The notes beneath the pieces were generated by a model. The model ran no database searches. It saw only the letters and a program-made list of their open reading frames with translations, and was not told where the DNA came from. The position numbers and the translations under genes are program-made. Shown here piece by piece: positions 34,534-44,379 of a stretch of DNA of 64,000 bases (position 1 is the first letter of the stretch; each line of letters begins with the position of its first letter). This stretch comes from Usitatibacter palustris (GTDB lineage Bacteria > Pseudomonadota > Gammaproteobacteria > Burkholderiales > Usitatibacteraceae). The stretch spans positions 3,100,001-3,164,000 of the forward strand of contig NZ_CP053073.1 of assembly GCF_013003985.1 (NCBI RefSeq). Direction: 5' to 3'.

Positions 34534-35954
34534 GGCTTCACCCGCCACGGAGCGCGCAGCCGTTCGCGGTAGAGCTCGCGGAACGTGCGTCCCTCGGGCG
34601 CCGGAATGTCGCGTCCGCGCGTCCAGCCGTCGAGCCCGGGCCAGTAGTGGATCAGCTTCTCCCTGCCACCGAGACGCGCGCCGAACTCCGCAGCGAACCT
34701 CGTGAGCAGCGCGTACAGCTTCGGCCGGCGCGCGGCGTAGCTCCACGCGCGGATCGCGAAACGCTCGGTCCACGGCCGCAGGCGTTCGTTGAACTGCTGC
34801 TCGCGAAGCTTGCGCATGAGGTCGGGCAGCGGGATCTTCACCGGGCAAACGACCGCGCACTCCCCGCAGAACGTCGCCGCGTTCGGAAGATCGCCCGCGT
34901 TTTCGATGCCGACGTAGACCGGTGTCAGGACCGAGCCCATCGGGCCGGGATACACCCAGCCGTACGCGTGGCCGCCGACGTTCTGGTAGACGGGGCAATG
35001 GTTCATGCACGCCCCGCAGCGGATGCAGCGAAGCATCGACTGCATCTCGGTGCCGACGAACTTCGAGCGCCCCGCGTCCACGAGGATCACGTGCATCTGC
35101 TCGGGGCCGTCGGTGTCGCCGGGACCCTTCACGCCCGTGGTGAGCGTGAGGTAGTTGCCGATGGTCTGGCCGATTGCCGAGCGCGGCAGCAATCGGATGA
35201 GGGTCGCGAAATCCTCGAGCGTCGGGATCACCTTCTCGATACCGGTGATCACGCAGTGGATGCGCGGCAGCGTCGTGACCATGTCGGCGTTGCCTTCGTT
35301 GGTCACCGTGAGCGTGGTGCCCGTTTCGGCGATCACGAAGTTCGAGCCCGAGATGCCCATGTCCGCCGTGAGGAAGTGGTCGCGCAGCGCCTCGCGCGCC
35401 TCGCGCGTCATCTGTGCGATGTCGGTGAGCCGCGGCTTCTTGTGCGCCGCTTCGAAGAGCTCGGCCACCTGCTCCTTCGACTTGTGCACGGCGGGTGCCA
35501 CGATGTGCGAAGGCGGCTCATGGGCGAGTTGCAGGATGTATTCACCGAGGTCCGTCTCGATCACCTCGATGCCGGCTTCCTCGAGCCGCTCGTTGAGGTT
35601 CACTTCCTCCGAGACCATGGACTTCGACTTCGTGACCTTGCGAACGCCATTCGCGCGCGCGATCTCCACCGCGATGGCACAGGCCTCCTGCGCGGTCTGC
35701 GCCCAGTGCACGACCGTCCCGCGGCGGATCGCATTGCGCTCGAACTCCACGAGATAGGCATCGAGGTCGGCGAGTGCGCGGTCGCGCAGCGCCGCGGCGT
35801 GCGTGCGGATGGCTTCCCACTCGTCGATCTCAGCGACCGCCTTTGCGCGGCCATCGACGAACTTGCCCTTGGCCGTGCGCAGGTTGCGCTGGAGCACCGC
35901 GTCGTCGAGCTTCTCGGTGGCGTTCTTCTTGAAGAACATCGACTGAACCCGCAT
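34530..35954 (-). CDS. lutB: Iron-sulfur lactate oxidation protein LutB
   Basis: This 474-residue protein fuses an LUD domain (about 55-290, with GISGSNFVIAETGTTLTVTN) to a ferredoxin-like part carrying two four-cysteine motifs, CIRCGACMNHCPVYQ and CGECAVVCPVKIPL, for [4Fe-4S] clusters. A C-terminal LutB-type tail ends near GRTFRELYRERLRAPW. The ATG at 35954 follows a GGAGAGG ribosome site; an in-frame ATG farther upstream begins inside the inverted-repeat element. A 45-base-arm repeat separates it from lutA, which is unusual for a lut operon. Confidence 0.95.
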   Translation of the reverse strand: MRVQSMFFKKNATEKLDDAVLQRNLRTAKGKFVDGRAKAVAEIDEWEAIRTHAAALRDRALADLDAYLVEFERNAIRRGTVVHWAQTAQEACAIAVEIARANGVRKVTKSKSMVSEEVNLNERLEEAGIEVIETDLGEYILQLAHEPPSHIVAPAVHKSKEQVAELFEAAHKKPRLTDIAQMTREAREALRDHFLTADMGISGSNFVIAETGTTLTVTNEGNADMVTTLPRIHCVITGIEKVIPTLEDFATLIRLLPRSAIGQTIGNYLTLTTGVKGPGDTDGPEQMHVILVDAGRSKFVGTEMQSMLRCIRCGACMNHCPVYQNVGGHAYGWVYPGPMGSVLTPVYVGIENAGDLPNAATFCGECAVVCPVKIPLPDLMRKLREQQFNERLRPWTERFAIRAWSYAARRPKLYALLTRFAAEFGARLGGREKLIHYWPGLDGWTRGRDIPAPEGRTFRELYRERLRAPWRVKP

Positions 35955-35980
35955 CAGCCTCTCCTCAAGTGCTGGCAAAA

Positions 35981-36149
35981 GGCTTTGGAACCGCCGATGA
36001 ACGCCGATGTAACGCCGATTGCCGCCGATGATAGTGAGCGTGGGTTGCTCAGAGTGTCGCGAGCGCATCCGTCGGGCGGACCTGCACCCTTCATGCTTTT
36101 ATCCGCGGCAATCGGCGTTACATCGGCGTTCATCGGCGGTTCCAAAGCC
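35981..36149. repeat. Inverted-repeat element B with about 10-bp units
   Basis: Perfect 45-base arms (35981-36025 and 36105-36149) flank a 79-base centre. The arms start with GGCTTTGGAA and continue with four units of the type CGCCGATGAA at 10 to 11 base spacing. The centre shares GTCGGGC-GACC with element A. It lies between lutA and lutB, on the path of the operon transcript, and no promoter or open frame is evident. Confidence 0.9.
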
Positions 36150-36161
36150 TTAGGCCCATCG

Positions 36162-36884
36162 TCAGCCACCACCCGCGATCAATTCGGCGAAGTGAGCCAC
36201 GCGAGTGTCGCGGTCGCCCTCGCGGCGCAGCCGGCCTTCGATGTGTAGGAGGCAACCGAGGTCACCGCCCGCGATGGTGCGTGCGCCCGTCGAGCGCGCA
36301 TTCGCGACCTTGTTTTCCGCCATGCGCGTGGCGATGTCCCCGAGCTTCACGGAGAACGTGCCGCCGAAGCCGCAGCACTTCTCGCACTCGGGCATCTCGG
36401 CGATGCCGGCGCCGGCCATCTGCAGGAGATAGCGCGGCTGCATCTTCACCTTGAGCTCGCGCAGGCCCGAGCACGAGTCGTGATAGGTGACGTCGCCCTG
36501 GAACGTGCCCGGCACCTTCGCCAGCTTCAGCACATTCACGAGAAAATCGGAAAGCTCGTACCACTTCGCCGCGAGCGCCTCGAACTCCGCGCGGTCGGGC
36601 GCGTCGCGGAAGAGGTCTTCGACGTAGTGGACCTTGACCTGGCCCGAGCACGAGCCCGAGGGCGCGACCACGTAGTCGCAGTCGCGGAATTCGGCGAGCA
36701 CCTTGCGCGCGAGGTCGATCGCTGCTTCACGCGCGCCGGAGTTGTAGCCGGGTTGGCCGCAGCAGGTCTGTGTCGCCGGAACCACCACCTCGCAGCCCGC
36801 GTCCTCGAGCAACTTGAGCGTGGCGAAACCGATCGAGGGACGGACGAGGTCGACGAGGCAGGTGACGAAGAGGCCGACTTTCAT
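36162..36884 (-). CDS. lutA: Iron-sulfur oxidoreductase subunit LutA
   Basis: This 240-residue protein has two CCG domains: CCGQPGYNSGAREAAID near residues 41-58 and CCGFGGTFSVKLGDIA near 168-183, plus cysteine pairs in SGSCSGQV and YHDSCSGLREL, which bind a non-cubane [4Fe-4S] cluster in relatives such as heterodisulfide reductase. With LutB and LutC it oxidises L-lactate. CATAAT six bases before the ATG, and the lack of a ribosome site, suggest a leaderless start. It is the first gene of the lut region; the M23 peptidase gene ends only 21 bases upstream. Confidence 0.94.
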   Translation of the reverse strand: MKVGLFVTCLVDLVRPSIGFATLKLLEDAGCEVVVPATQTCCGQPGYNSGAREAAIDLARKVLAEFRDCDYVVAPSGSCSGQVKVHYVEDLFRDAPDRAEFEALAAKWYELSDFLVNVLKLAKVPGTFQGDVTYHDSCSGLRELKVKMQPRYLLQMAGAGIAEMPECEKCCGFGGTFSVKLGDIATRMAENKVANARSTGARTIAGGDLGCLLHIEGRLRREGDRDTRVAHFAELIAGGG

Positions 36885-36890
36885 GCCCGC

Positions 36891-36896
36891 ATTATG
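36891..36896 (-). promoter_or_regulatory. lutA -10, leaderless spacing
   Basis: The minus strand reads CATAAT, GCGGGC and then the lutA ATG. The hexamer lies in the 21-base gap after the M23 peptidase gene. The first base of the hexamer departs from consensus, so confidence is moderate. Confidence 0.4.
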
Positions 36897-36905
36897 CGGG
36901 ATGCG

Positions 36906-38795
36906 CTAGCGGCAGAGCGGCAACAAAGTACCCGCGAGGTATCGCGTGACGGTGCGCGACTGGGTCACGCCATCGAGGGTGTAATCCATGCGGGCATTCT
37001 CGCCGTCGATGAAAGTGAAGGTCACCTCGCCGACATCGACCGCGCCCCCGGTGATGGCCGGCGCGCCCGCGATGCGATCGAAGGCCACGCCATGCGTGCG
37101 ATACAGGCGGCCGCGATATTCGCCGGTGGGCTGGCGGCGCACGTCGGAGGCGCTGATCCACTGGCCCCGGCCGCCCGCGTTGTACGTGAACCACGTCGCG
37201 AAGATGATCTGGCCCTGGTGCGTGATGTTCACGCCCCAGCCGCGCTCGGCCGGGTTCCACCAGAGGTCCTGGTAGTTCGTGAGGGAGGCGCGCGACCCCT
37301 TGGTCGCCATGCACACGGTGGGCGTCGAGATGGGCAGGCGCGTGATGTTCTTGCGCTGGCTCACGCCGTTGACCGTGTACGAGAACGTGCCGGTATCGGG
37401 GCCGGTGAACTGGAAGCTGCCCACGCCCACGGCGTTGGGCGTATCGACCATGGCCGGGCCGCCGGCGATCTGCTGGAAGGGAATGCCCGTCGTGCGATAG
37501 AGCGTGCCGTTGAACGCGCCGTCGTACGCCCGGCGCGCTTCGGGCATCGAGAGCCAGAGCCCCTCGCCGTCGGTGTCGTACGTGAACCACGTCGCGAAGA
37601 TGAGATCGCCCTGGTGGTTGATGTTCACGCCCCAGCCGCTCTCGTTCGCGTTCCACCAGAGGTCGGTGTAGTTGGCGATCGGCGCGCCCGTCGGCGTCAC
37701 CATGAACGGCGCGCGCGACGTGCTCGATCCGGCCGTGACTTCGACGATCCACGTGCCCTCGGCCGCATCGACCGGCAGCGGATAGGGCTGGTAGTAGTAG
37801 GCCGCGGTGGTGGTCGGATGCGTATTGCCGCTCCACGTGCGCGCGACGGTGCCATCGGGCCGCAGCAGGCGACCGGAAACCGGCACGGTCTCGAGCAGGT
37901 CCCGCACGAAGCCGACGAGGTACACGGTGTCGCCGGGCTTGAACGCAGTCTTCTCGCTGATCGATCCGGGATTGTCGATCGTCCCGTTCGTGCCGCAGGA
38001 GCTCAGCACCGGGGCCGCGCTCGCGGTGACCACGCGGTTCACCCGCGTTTCGCGATACGCCGGCTGCGTGGCCCACCACGAATCCGTGTTGAGCGAATTG
38101 CACTGGCCCTGGAAGGGATCGACGAGGCGCGCGAGGGAATCGTAGACCTCGAAGTGAAGGTGCGGTCCCGACGAGGCGCCCGAGCTGCCCACCGTGCCCA
38201 GGTATTCACCCACCGCCACGCGCGAGCCGACGCCCTTCGCGGTGAGCGAGCCGCTCTTCATGTGGCCATACCAGGCGACCGAGCCGTCGTCGTGGCGCAC
38301 GTAGACGGCGTTCCAGCGCGCGGCATCGTTGATCTGGCAGTTCCGGTCCGGGTTGCCGTCCTCGCGGAAGATGATCGTGCCCGGGGCGGCGGCGATGACC
38401 TCGACCTGGCCCGCGGCCATCACGCCCCAGGAATCGGGGTAGATCGAGATGTCGGTGCCCTTGTGGTTGTAGCCCGTGCGGTCGTATGAGCGCGTGCCGC
38501 ATTGGAAGTCGCGCACGGTGCCGACGGTCGAATCGTGATCGACGAATGCGGCTATCGCATCGAAACCCGTGCCCGTGTAGCCTCGCGCGGCGCGCAAGGG
38601 CCAGGCGAACGCCGGACGGGAGGTGGCCTTGGCGACCGGCAATACGAACTGCGATTCGGAGGCGCGGATCTCGCTCCAGATGCGCTCGCGCTCGGCTTCG
38701 GAGATGCGGTCCTCGTGCATCGGAACCGCGACGAATTCCGCCCGCGCAGCCGCCATCGCCGCAAGCAGCAGCAGCGAAAAGACGACGCGTCTCAT
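36906..38795 (-). CDS. Secreted M23 metallopeptidase with two C-terminal SGWG-type repeats
   Basis: This 629-residue exported protein has a signal peptide (1-19). The M23/LytM domain (about 75-235) keeps the zinc ligands His111 and Asp115 in YNHKGTDISIY and His214 in GPHLHFEVYD, so it is probably an active cell-wall endopeptidase. A linker/beta domain follows (about 255-370). The C-terminus holds two copies (378-487 and 509-619) of a ~110-residue module with the start DLWWN and the core ESGWGVNINHQGDLIFATWF and GTLYRTTG. The same module ends the protein at 56231-57742. The ATG at 38795 gives a clean signal peptide. Function of the module is unknown. Confidence 0.88.
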   Translation of the reverse strand: MRRVVFSLLLLAAMAAARAEFVAVPMHEDRISEAERERIWSEIRASESQFVLPVAKATSRPAFAWPLRAARGYTGTGFDAIAAFVDHDSTVGTVRDFQCGTRSYDRTGYNHKGTDISIYPDSWGVMAAGQVEVIAAAPGTIIFREDGNPDRNCQINDAARWNAVYVRHDDGSVAWYGHMKSGSLTAKGVGSRVAVGEYLGTVGSSGASSGPHLHFEVYDSLARLVDPFQGQCNSLNTDSWWATQPAYRETRVNRVVTASAAPVLSSCGTNGTIDNPGSISEKTAFKPGDTVYLVGFVRDLLETVPVSGRLLRPDGTVARTWSGNTHPTTTAAYYYQPYPLPVDAAEGTWIVEVTAGSSTSRAPFMVTPTGAPIANYTDLWWNANESGWGVNINHQGDLIFATWFTYDTDGEGLWLSMPEARRAYDGAFNGTLYRTTGIPFQQIAGGPAMVDTPNAVGVGSFQFTGPDTGTFSYTVNGVSQRKNITRLPISTPTVCMATKGSRASLTNYQDLWWNPAERGWGVNITHQGQIIFATWFTYNAGGRGQWISASDVRRQPTGEYRGRLYRTHGVAFDRIAGAPAITGGAVDVGEVTFTFIDGENARMDYTLDGVTQSRTVTRYLAGTLLPLCR

Positions 38796-38814
38796 GGAAA
38801 GCGAATCCGGAACG

Positions 38815-39723
38815 TCAGCCGCTGCGTTGCGGCGTAACGGCGACCTTCGGCGGGTTCTTCTCGAGCCACTTGCGGATGCGATTGGCATCGCCGATCCGCG
38901 TGAGGCGACCCCACGAATCCATCAGCACGATGACCACCGGCTGGTTGGCGATGCGCGCCATCATCACCAGGCACTTTCCCGCCTCGCTGATGTAGCCCGT
39001 CTTCGACAGGCCGATGTTCCAGTCGGACGAACGCACGAGGACGTTGGTGTTCACGAAGCCCACCTTGCGGCCGGTGTTGGGCAGCGTGACGTCGGCCGAC
39101 GGCGTGGTCGAGTATTCGCGGATGAGGTCGTAGGTCGAGGCGGCGGCGACCAGCTTGCCGAGATCCGCGGGACTCGCGACGTTGGAGGGCGCGAGGCCCG
39201 CCGCGTCGGTGAAATGCGTGTGATTGAGGCCCAGCACCTTCGCCTTCGCGTTCATCGCCTCGACGAAGGCCGTCGTGCCGCCCGGGTAGGAACGGCCGAG
39301 CGCCAGGGCCGCGCGATTGTCCGAGGCCATGAGGGCGAGGCGGATCAGGTCGTCGCGGCGGAAGTGCGTGCCGATGGGCAGGCGCGACTTCGAATTCTTG
39401 ATGGTGTCGATGTCTTCGTTGGCGAGCTGCACGGCCTCGTCCAGGGGGAGCTTCGCGTCGAGAACGACCATCGCCGTCATCACCTTGGTGATGGAGGCGA
39501 TCGGCACCGCCAGCTCCGCGTTCTTCGCGTAGAGCGTCTGGCCGGTGTTGGCGTCGATCACCAGCGCAGCGCTGGAAGCGAGTGCCGGCTCCGCTCCGTT
39601 CGCGGTCTCGATCTTCGCGGTGTTCTTGGCCTTGATGGCGCGCGCCTGCGGCGACTGCTTGTCAGCCGCCATCACGCTCATGGGGATGAGCGCGGCGAGG
39701 AGCGTCGCGAGCAATGTTTTCAT
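38815..39723 (-). CDS. pbpG: D-alanyl-D-alanine endopeptidase PbpG
   Basis: This 302-residue periplasmic penicillin-binding protein has a signal peptide ending near MSVMAA. The active-site serine is Ser77 in the SITK motif (77-80), followed by SDN (134-136) and KTG (241-243), all in the right order and spacing. PIASITKVMTAMVVLDAKLP and MNAKAKVLGLNHTHF match PbpG (PBP7), which cuts D-Ala-meso-DAP cross-links. The ATG at 39723 excludes an upstream extension without family features. It is 19 bases ahead of the M23 peptidase gene, so two wall hydrolases are co-transcribed. Confidence 0.94.
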   Translation of the reverse strand: MKTLLATLLAALIPMSVMAADKQSPQARAIKAKNTAKIETANGAEPALASSAALVIDANTGQTLYAKNAELAVPIASITKVMTAMVVLDAKLPLDEAVQLANEDIDTIKNSKSRLPIGTHFRRDDLIRLALMASDNRAALALGRSYPGGTTAFVEAMNAKAKVLGLNHTHFTDAAGLAPSNVASPADLGKLVAAASTYDLIREYSTTPSADVTLPNTGRKVGFVNTNVLVRSSDWNIGLSKTGYISEAGKCLVMMARIANQPVVIVLMDSWGRLTRIGDANRIRKWLEKNPPKVAVTPQRSG

Positions 39724-39754
39724 AGTGCGCCAAGAGGGACGAAGGGCAGGCGAC

Positions 39755-39784
39755 ACCATAGCAAACTTGACCCCCATGTGACAA
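39755..39784 (-). promoter_or_regulatory. pbpG promoter
   Basis: On the minus strand TTGTCA (39784-39779) and TATGGT (39760-39755) are 18 bases apart. The predicted leader is about 25 bases. Confidence 0.5.
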
Positions 39785-39827
39785 GATGACCTAAATCTGA
39801 AGAAACTCATCCAAGCTCCTGATTTTC

Positions 39828-41126
<1,299 letters not shown>

Positions 41127-41918
41127 ATGCGCTTCATCGTCCAGGGCTATCCCGCCTACGCCTACACCGGTGGCCGCCCCTTCGATCCCAAGGCGCGCGC
41201 GCTGGTGTTCATCCACGGCTCCTCGAACGACCACAGCACCTGGCAATGGCAGTCGCGCTACTTCGCGCACCACGGGTTCACGGTCCTCGCACCCGACCTT
41301 CCGGCGCACGGGCGCAGCCCCGGCACGGCGCGGACCTCGGTGCCCGCGATGGCTGACTGGGTCGCGGAGCTGATCGTGGCCGCGGGCGTGTCCGATGCCG
41401 CCGTCGTCGGCCACAGCCTCGGCGCCCTCGTCGCGCTCGATCTCGCGCTGCGGCACCGCGTCCGCGTGCGCAGCCTGGTGCTCATCGGCGCATCGGTCCC
41501 CATGCCCGTGGGCGAGCCCTTCCTCGCGGCGGCGCGCGACGACGCGCCCGAGGCCTTCGACATGGCGACCAACTGGAGCCATGCGCGGCACGTGGAATTG
41601 CAGGTGAGCCCGGTTCCGGGGATTTCGCTCGTGGGCGCGAGCCGGCGGCTCAATGGCCGCACCGCGCCGGGCGTCCAGCACGCCGACCTGAACGCCTGCA
41701 ACACGTATTCGCCGGATCCGGCCGCGCTCCTTGCCCTGGACCTGCCCGTGCTGGTGGTTTCGGGAACGCGGGACCGCATGACGCCGCCCGAGAACGGGCG
41801 CGCGCTCGCCAATGCCATTCCGGGGGCGCGTTTCGCGTCGATTCCTGGGGCGGGTCATACGCCGATGTCGGAAGCGCCGCGCGAGACGTTGGCGGCATTG
41901 CGCGGCTTCCTGGGCTGA
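41127..41918 (+). CDS. Alpha/beta hydrolase
   Basis: This 263-residue protein has the oxyanion region FIHGSSNDHSTW (28-39), the nucleophile elbow GHSLG (Ser97), the acid in VVSGTRDRMTPPENG and the His in GAGHTPMSE, a complete catalytic triad. The ATG directly follows the metY stop (no gap), so the two are probably translated together. MetY is often next to the homoserine acetyltransferase MetX, which has the same fold; this protein lacks the MetX length and N-terminal motifs, so it is left as a general hydrolase. Confidence 0.88.
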   Translation: MRFIVQGYPAYAYTGGRPFDPKARALVFIHGSSNDHSTWQWQSRYFAHHGFTVLAPDLPAHGRSPGTARTSVPAMADWVAELIVAAGVSDAAVVGHSLGALVALDLALRHRVRVRSLVLIGASVPMPVGEPFLAAARDDAPEAFDMATNWSHARHVELQVSPVPGISLVGASRRLNGRTAPGVQHADLNACNTYSPDPAALLALDLPVLVVSGTRDRMTPPENGRALANAIPGARFASIPGAGHTPMSEAPRETLAALRGFLG

Positions 41919-41931
41919 AGCCTTAGGAAGT

Positions 41932-42072
41932 TGCGGCGGCCGGTCGAGCCAGCCGCCGCACTCCATGTGCGCTTATGGGGCACCTCCCTGATGGGTGCCT
42001 GCACAGACTAGGCGCGTGGGCCGCCCGCGGCAATGGAGCAGAAGTCGCATACGCCCGCGACGAAAGTCGCGG
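41932..42072. other. Structured intergenic segment between convergent genes
   Basis: Three GC-rich stems occupy this gap between the hydrolase and the ABC exporter. One is TGCGGCGGC (41932-41940) with GCCGCCGCA (41952-41960). Another is GGCACC (41979-41984) with GGTGCC (41994-41999). The third is CCGCGAC-GAAA-GTCGCGG (42055-42072), a stem closed by a GNRA tetraloop on the plus strand. No T-runs follow. They may be terminators of both genes, or a small RNA. Confidence 0.45.
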
Positions 42073-42075
42073 CGC

Positions 42076-43902
42076 CTACAGGACGCTCGCCTCGACGATC
42101 CGGTGGCGGTCCTCTTCCTGCTGCAGGCGCCACATCTCCGCGAAACGCCCGTCCTGCGCCATGAGGTCGCGGAAGCTGCCGCGCTCGATGATCCGGCCGT
42201 CGTGCATCACGAGGATCGCGTCGGCGTCGACCACCGTGGACAGGCGATGCGCGATCACCAGCGCGGAGCGGTCGCGCGCGATCTGCCGCAGCTCGCCCTG
42301 GATCGACTTCTCGGTCTTCGAATCGAGCGCCGAGGTGGCCTCGTCGAAGATGAGGATCGGCGGGTTCTTGAGCATCGTGCGCGCGATCGACACGCGCTGT
42401 TTCTCGCCGCCCGAGAGCTTGAGCCCGCGCTCGCCCACCGTGGTCTCCCAGCCGTCGGGCTGGCGTTCGATGAACTCGCGGATGTGCGCGACCTCGGCCG
42501 CGGCGACGATCTCCTCGCGCGTCGAGCCGGGCCGGCCGTAGGCGATGTTGTAGTAGATCGTGTCGTTGAAGAGCACCGTGTCCTGCGGAACGATGCCCAT
42601 CGCCGCGCGGACACTCGCCTGCGTGACGTCGCGCAAATCCTGGCCGTCGATCGTGATGCGCCCCTGCTGCACGTCGTAGAACCGGAAGAGCAGGCGCGCG
42701 AGCGTGCTCTTTCCCGAGCCGCTCGCGCCCACCACCGCGACCGTGTGGCCCGCGGGCACCTCGAAGCTCACGCCCTGGAGGATCTGACGGCGACCGTCGT
42801 AGCTGAAGTCCACGTTCTCGAACGCGATCGCCGCGCCGGTGATCTTCACGGCCGGAGCATTCGGTTTGTCCTGCACCTCGCGGTTCTCGGAGAGGAGCTT
42901 GAACATCTTCTCCATGTCGATGAAGGCCTGCTTCATCTCGCGGTACATCACGCCCAGGAAATTGAGCGGGATGTAGAGCTGGATGAGCAGCGCGTTCACC
43001 ATCACGAGGTCGCCCAGCGTGAGCTTGCCCACCACGATGCCGTCGGCCGCGCGCCACATGAGCAGCGACACTGCGAGCGCGATCACCGCCGCCTGGGCCG
43101 CGTTGAGCAGTCCCAGCGAGGTCTCGCTAGTGACTGCCGCGCGCTCATAGCGCTTGAGCGTGTCGTCGTAGCGGTCGGCTTCCCACTTCTCGTTGCCGAA
43201 GTACTTCACCGTCTCGTAGTTGAGCAGCGAATCGACGGCGCGCGTGTTCGCCTTCGAGTCCATGTCGTTCATCGTGCGGCGGTGTTGCGTGCGCCACTCG
43301 GAGATCGCGAACGTGAGTGCCACGTAGAGGATGATTGCCGCGACCGTGATCACGCCGAACCACACGTCGAAGCGGACGATGAGGAAGCCCGTGACGAGCG
43401 CCATCTCCAGCAGCGTGGGCAGCACGCTGAAGACCATGAACGACAGCAGTGTTGAAATGCCGCGCGTGCCCCGTTCGATCTCCCGGGTGAGGCCGCCGGT
43501 CTGGCGCTCGAGGTGGAAGCGAAGCGAGAGCGCGTGGAGGTGATGGAAGACTTCGAGCGCGACGCGGCGCATCGCGCGGTGCGAGACCTTCACGAACACG
43601 ACGTCGCGAAGCTCGTTGAAGAGCGTGCTCGAAAGCCGCAGCACGCCGTAGGCCACGAGCAGCGCCACCGGAACGGCCAGCACGGCGTGGGGACCGGACA
43701 ACCCGTCGACGATGCCCTTCATCACGACGGGCACGCCGATGTTGGTGAGCTTCGCCGCGACGAGGAAGCCGAGCGCGAGCAATACCCGCCCCCGGTATTC
43801 CCAGAGGTACGGGAGGAGCTTCGCGATGACGCCGAGGTCGCCCTGGGGCGGCGCGGCGCTAGAGGCGCTCGAGGGTTTCGCGGGTGCGGTCGCTACGGAC
43901 AT
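42076..43902 (-). CDS. ATM1/HMT1-type ABC exporter (permease-ATPase fusion)
   Basis: This 608-residue half-transporter has a six-helix membrane domain (about 30-330) fused to an ATPase domain. ATPase motifs are VGASGSGKST (Walker A), LSGGEKQRVSIAR (signature), ILIFDEATSALD (Walker B) and AHRLSTVVDADAI (H-loop). TM-domain blocks RFHLERQTGGLTREIERGTR and MNDMDSKANTRAVDSLLNYE are diagnostic of mitochondrial-Atm1-like bacterial exporters, which move glutathione-linked sulfur or metal compounds. The ATG at 43902 starts inside the cupin gene, so the two overlap by 44 bases; an ATG 60 bases upstream would deepen the overlap. Confidence 0.93.
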   Translation of the reverse strand: MSVATAPAKPSSASSAAPPQGDLGVIAKLLPYLWEYRGRVLLALGFLVAAKLTNIGVPVVMKGIVDGLSGPHAVLAVPVALLVAYGVLRLSSTLFNELRDVVFVKVSHRAMRRVALEVFHHLHALSLRFHLERQTGGLTREIERGTRGISTLLSFMVFSVLPTLLEMALVTGFLIVRFDVWFGVITVAAIILYVALTFAISEWRTQHRRTMNDMDSKANTRAVDSLLNYETVKYFGNEKWEADRYDDTLKRYERAAVTSETSLGLLNAAQAAVIALAVSLLMWRAADGIVVGKLTLGDLVMVNALLIQLYIPLNFLGVMYREMKQAFIDMEKMFKLLSENREVQDKPNAPAVKITGAAIAFENVDFSYDGRRQILQGVSFEVPAGHTVAVVGASGSGKSTLARLLFRFYDVQQGRITIDGQDLRDVTQASVRAAMGIVPQDTVLFNDTIYYNIAYGRPGSTREEIVAAAEVAHIREFIERQPDGWETTVGERGLKLSGGEKQRVSIARTMLKNPPILIFDEATSALDSKTEKSIQGELRQIARDRSALVIAHRLSTVVDADAILVMHDGRIIERGSFRDLMAQDGRFAEMWRLQQEEDRHRIVEASVL

Positions 43903-44218
43903 TGCCGGTATTGAGCGTGGTGGCGGGTTCGAAGAGGAGCACTTCGACTTCTTCGCGCGCATTGGGGCGGTGCTCGACGCCGCGCGGAATCACGATGAAT
44001 TCGCCCGCGGCCAGGTGCACGACCTTGTCGCGCAGCTCCATGTCGAACTCGCCCTTCACGACGAGGAACATCTCGTCCTCGTTGGCATGGTGGTGCCATT
44101 CGAAGGGGCCGAGGAATTTCACGAGCTTCACGTGCTGGCCGTTCAGGTCGGCGACGATCTTCGGATCCCAATGCGTGCCGATGCGCGCGAGCTTGTCCGC
44201 GAGATTGACCTTGTCCAT
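43859..44218 (-). CDS. Cupin-domain protein
   Basis: This 119-residue protein is a single cupin barrel. Motif 1 is WHHHANEDEMFLVVKGEF and motif 2 is AAGEFIVIPRGVEHRP, giving the three His and one Glu that bind a metal in the family. The ATG at 44218 (MDKVNLADKLARIGTHWDP) is the usual start of this group. The C-terminus runs 44 bases into the exporter gene. The enzymatic or regulatory role is unknown. Confidence 0.88.
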   Translation of the reverse strand: MDKVNLADKLARIGTHWDPKIVADLNGQHVKLVKFLGPFEWHHHANEDEMFLVVKGEFDMELRDKVVHLAAGEFIVIPRGVEHRPNAREEVEVLLFEPATTLNTGNVRSDRTRETLERL

Positions 44219-44304
44219 GGGAGGGGCTTTCGAAAATGCGTCCGACAATGGTAGTGGAAAAGCCATCGACCGCCGCCGGATTGTCGGATTGCTTTCCGCC
44301 CGGG

Positions 44305-44319
44305 GATGCTCCTAGCATC
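44305..44319. promoter_or_regulatory. Dyad over a candidate promoter
   Basis: GATGCT-CCT-AGCATC is a perfect 6-3-6 dyad. It overlaps TAGCAT (44313-44318), a possible -10 for the VOC gene at 44380, in the 161-base divergent gap with the cupin gene. Confidence 0.35.
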
Positions 44320-44379
44320 GCACTCTTGCAAGACCTCCCCAGCCAGACGCACCGAAATGGACGCCAAGGTGGTGATTTC

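Noticed and set aside
41127..41918. MetX homoserine acetyltransferase next to metY
   Set aside because: It is too short and lacks the MetX N-terminal region; only the general hydrolase triad is present.
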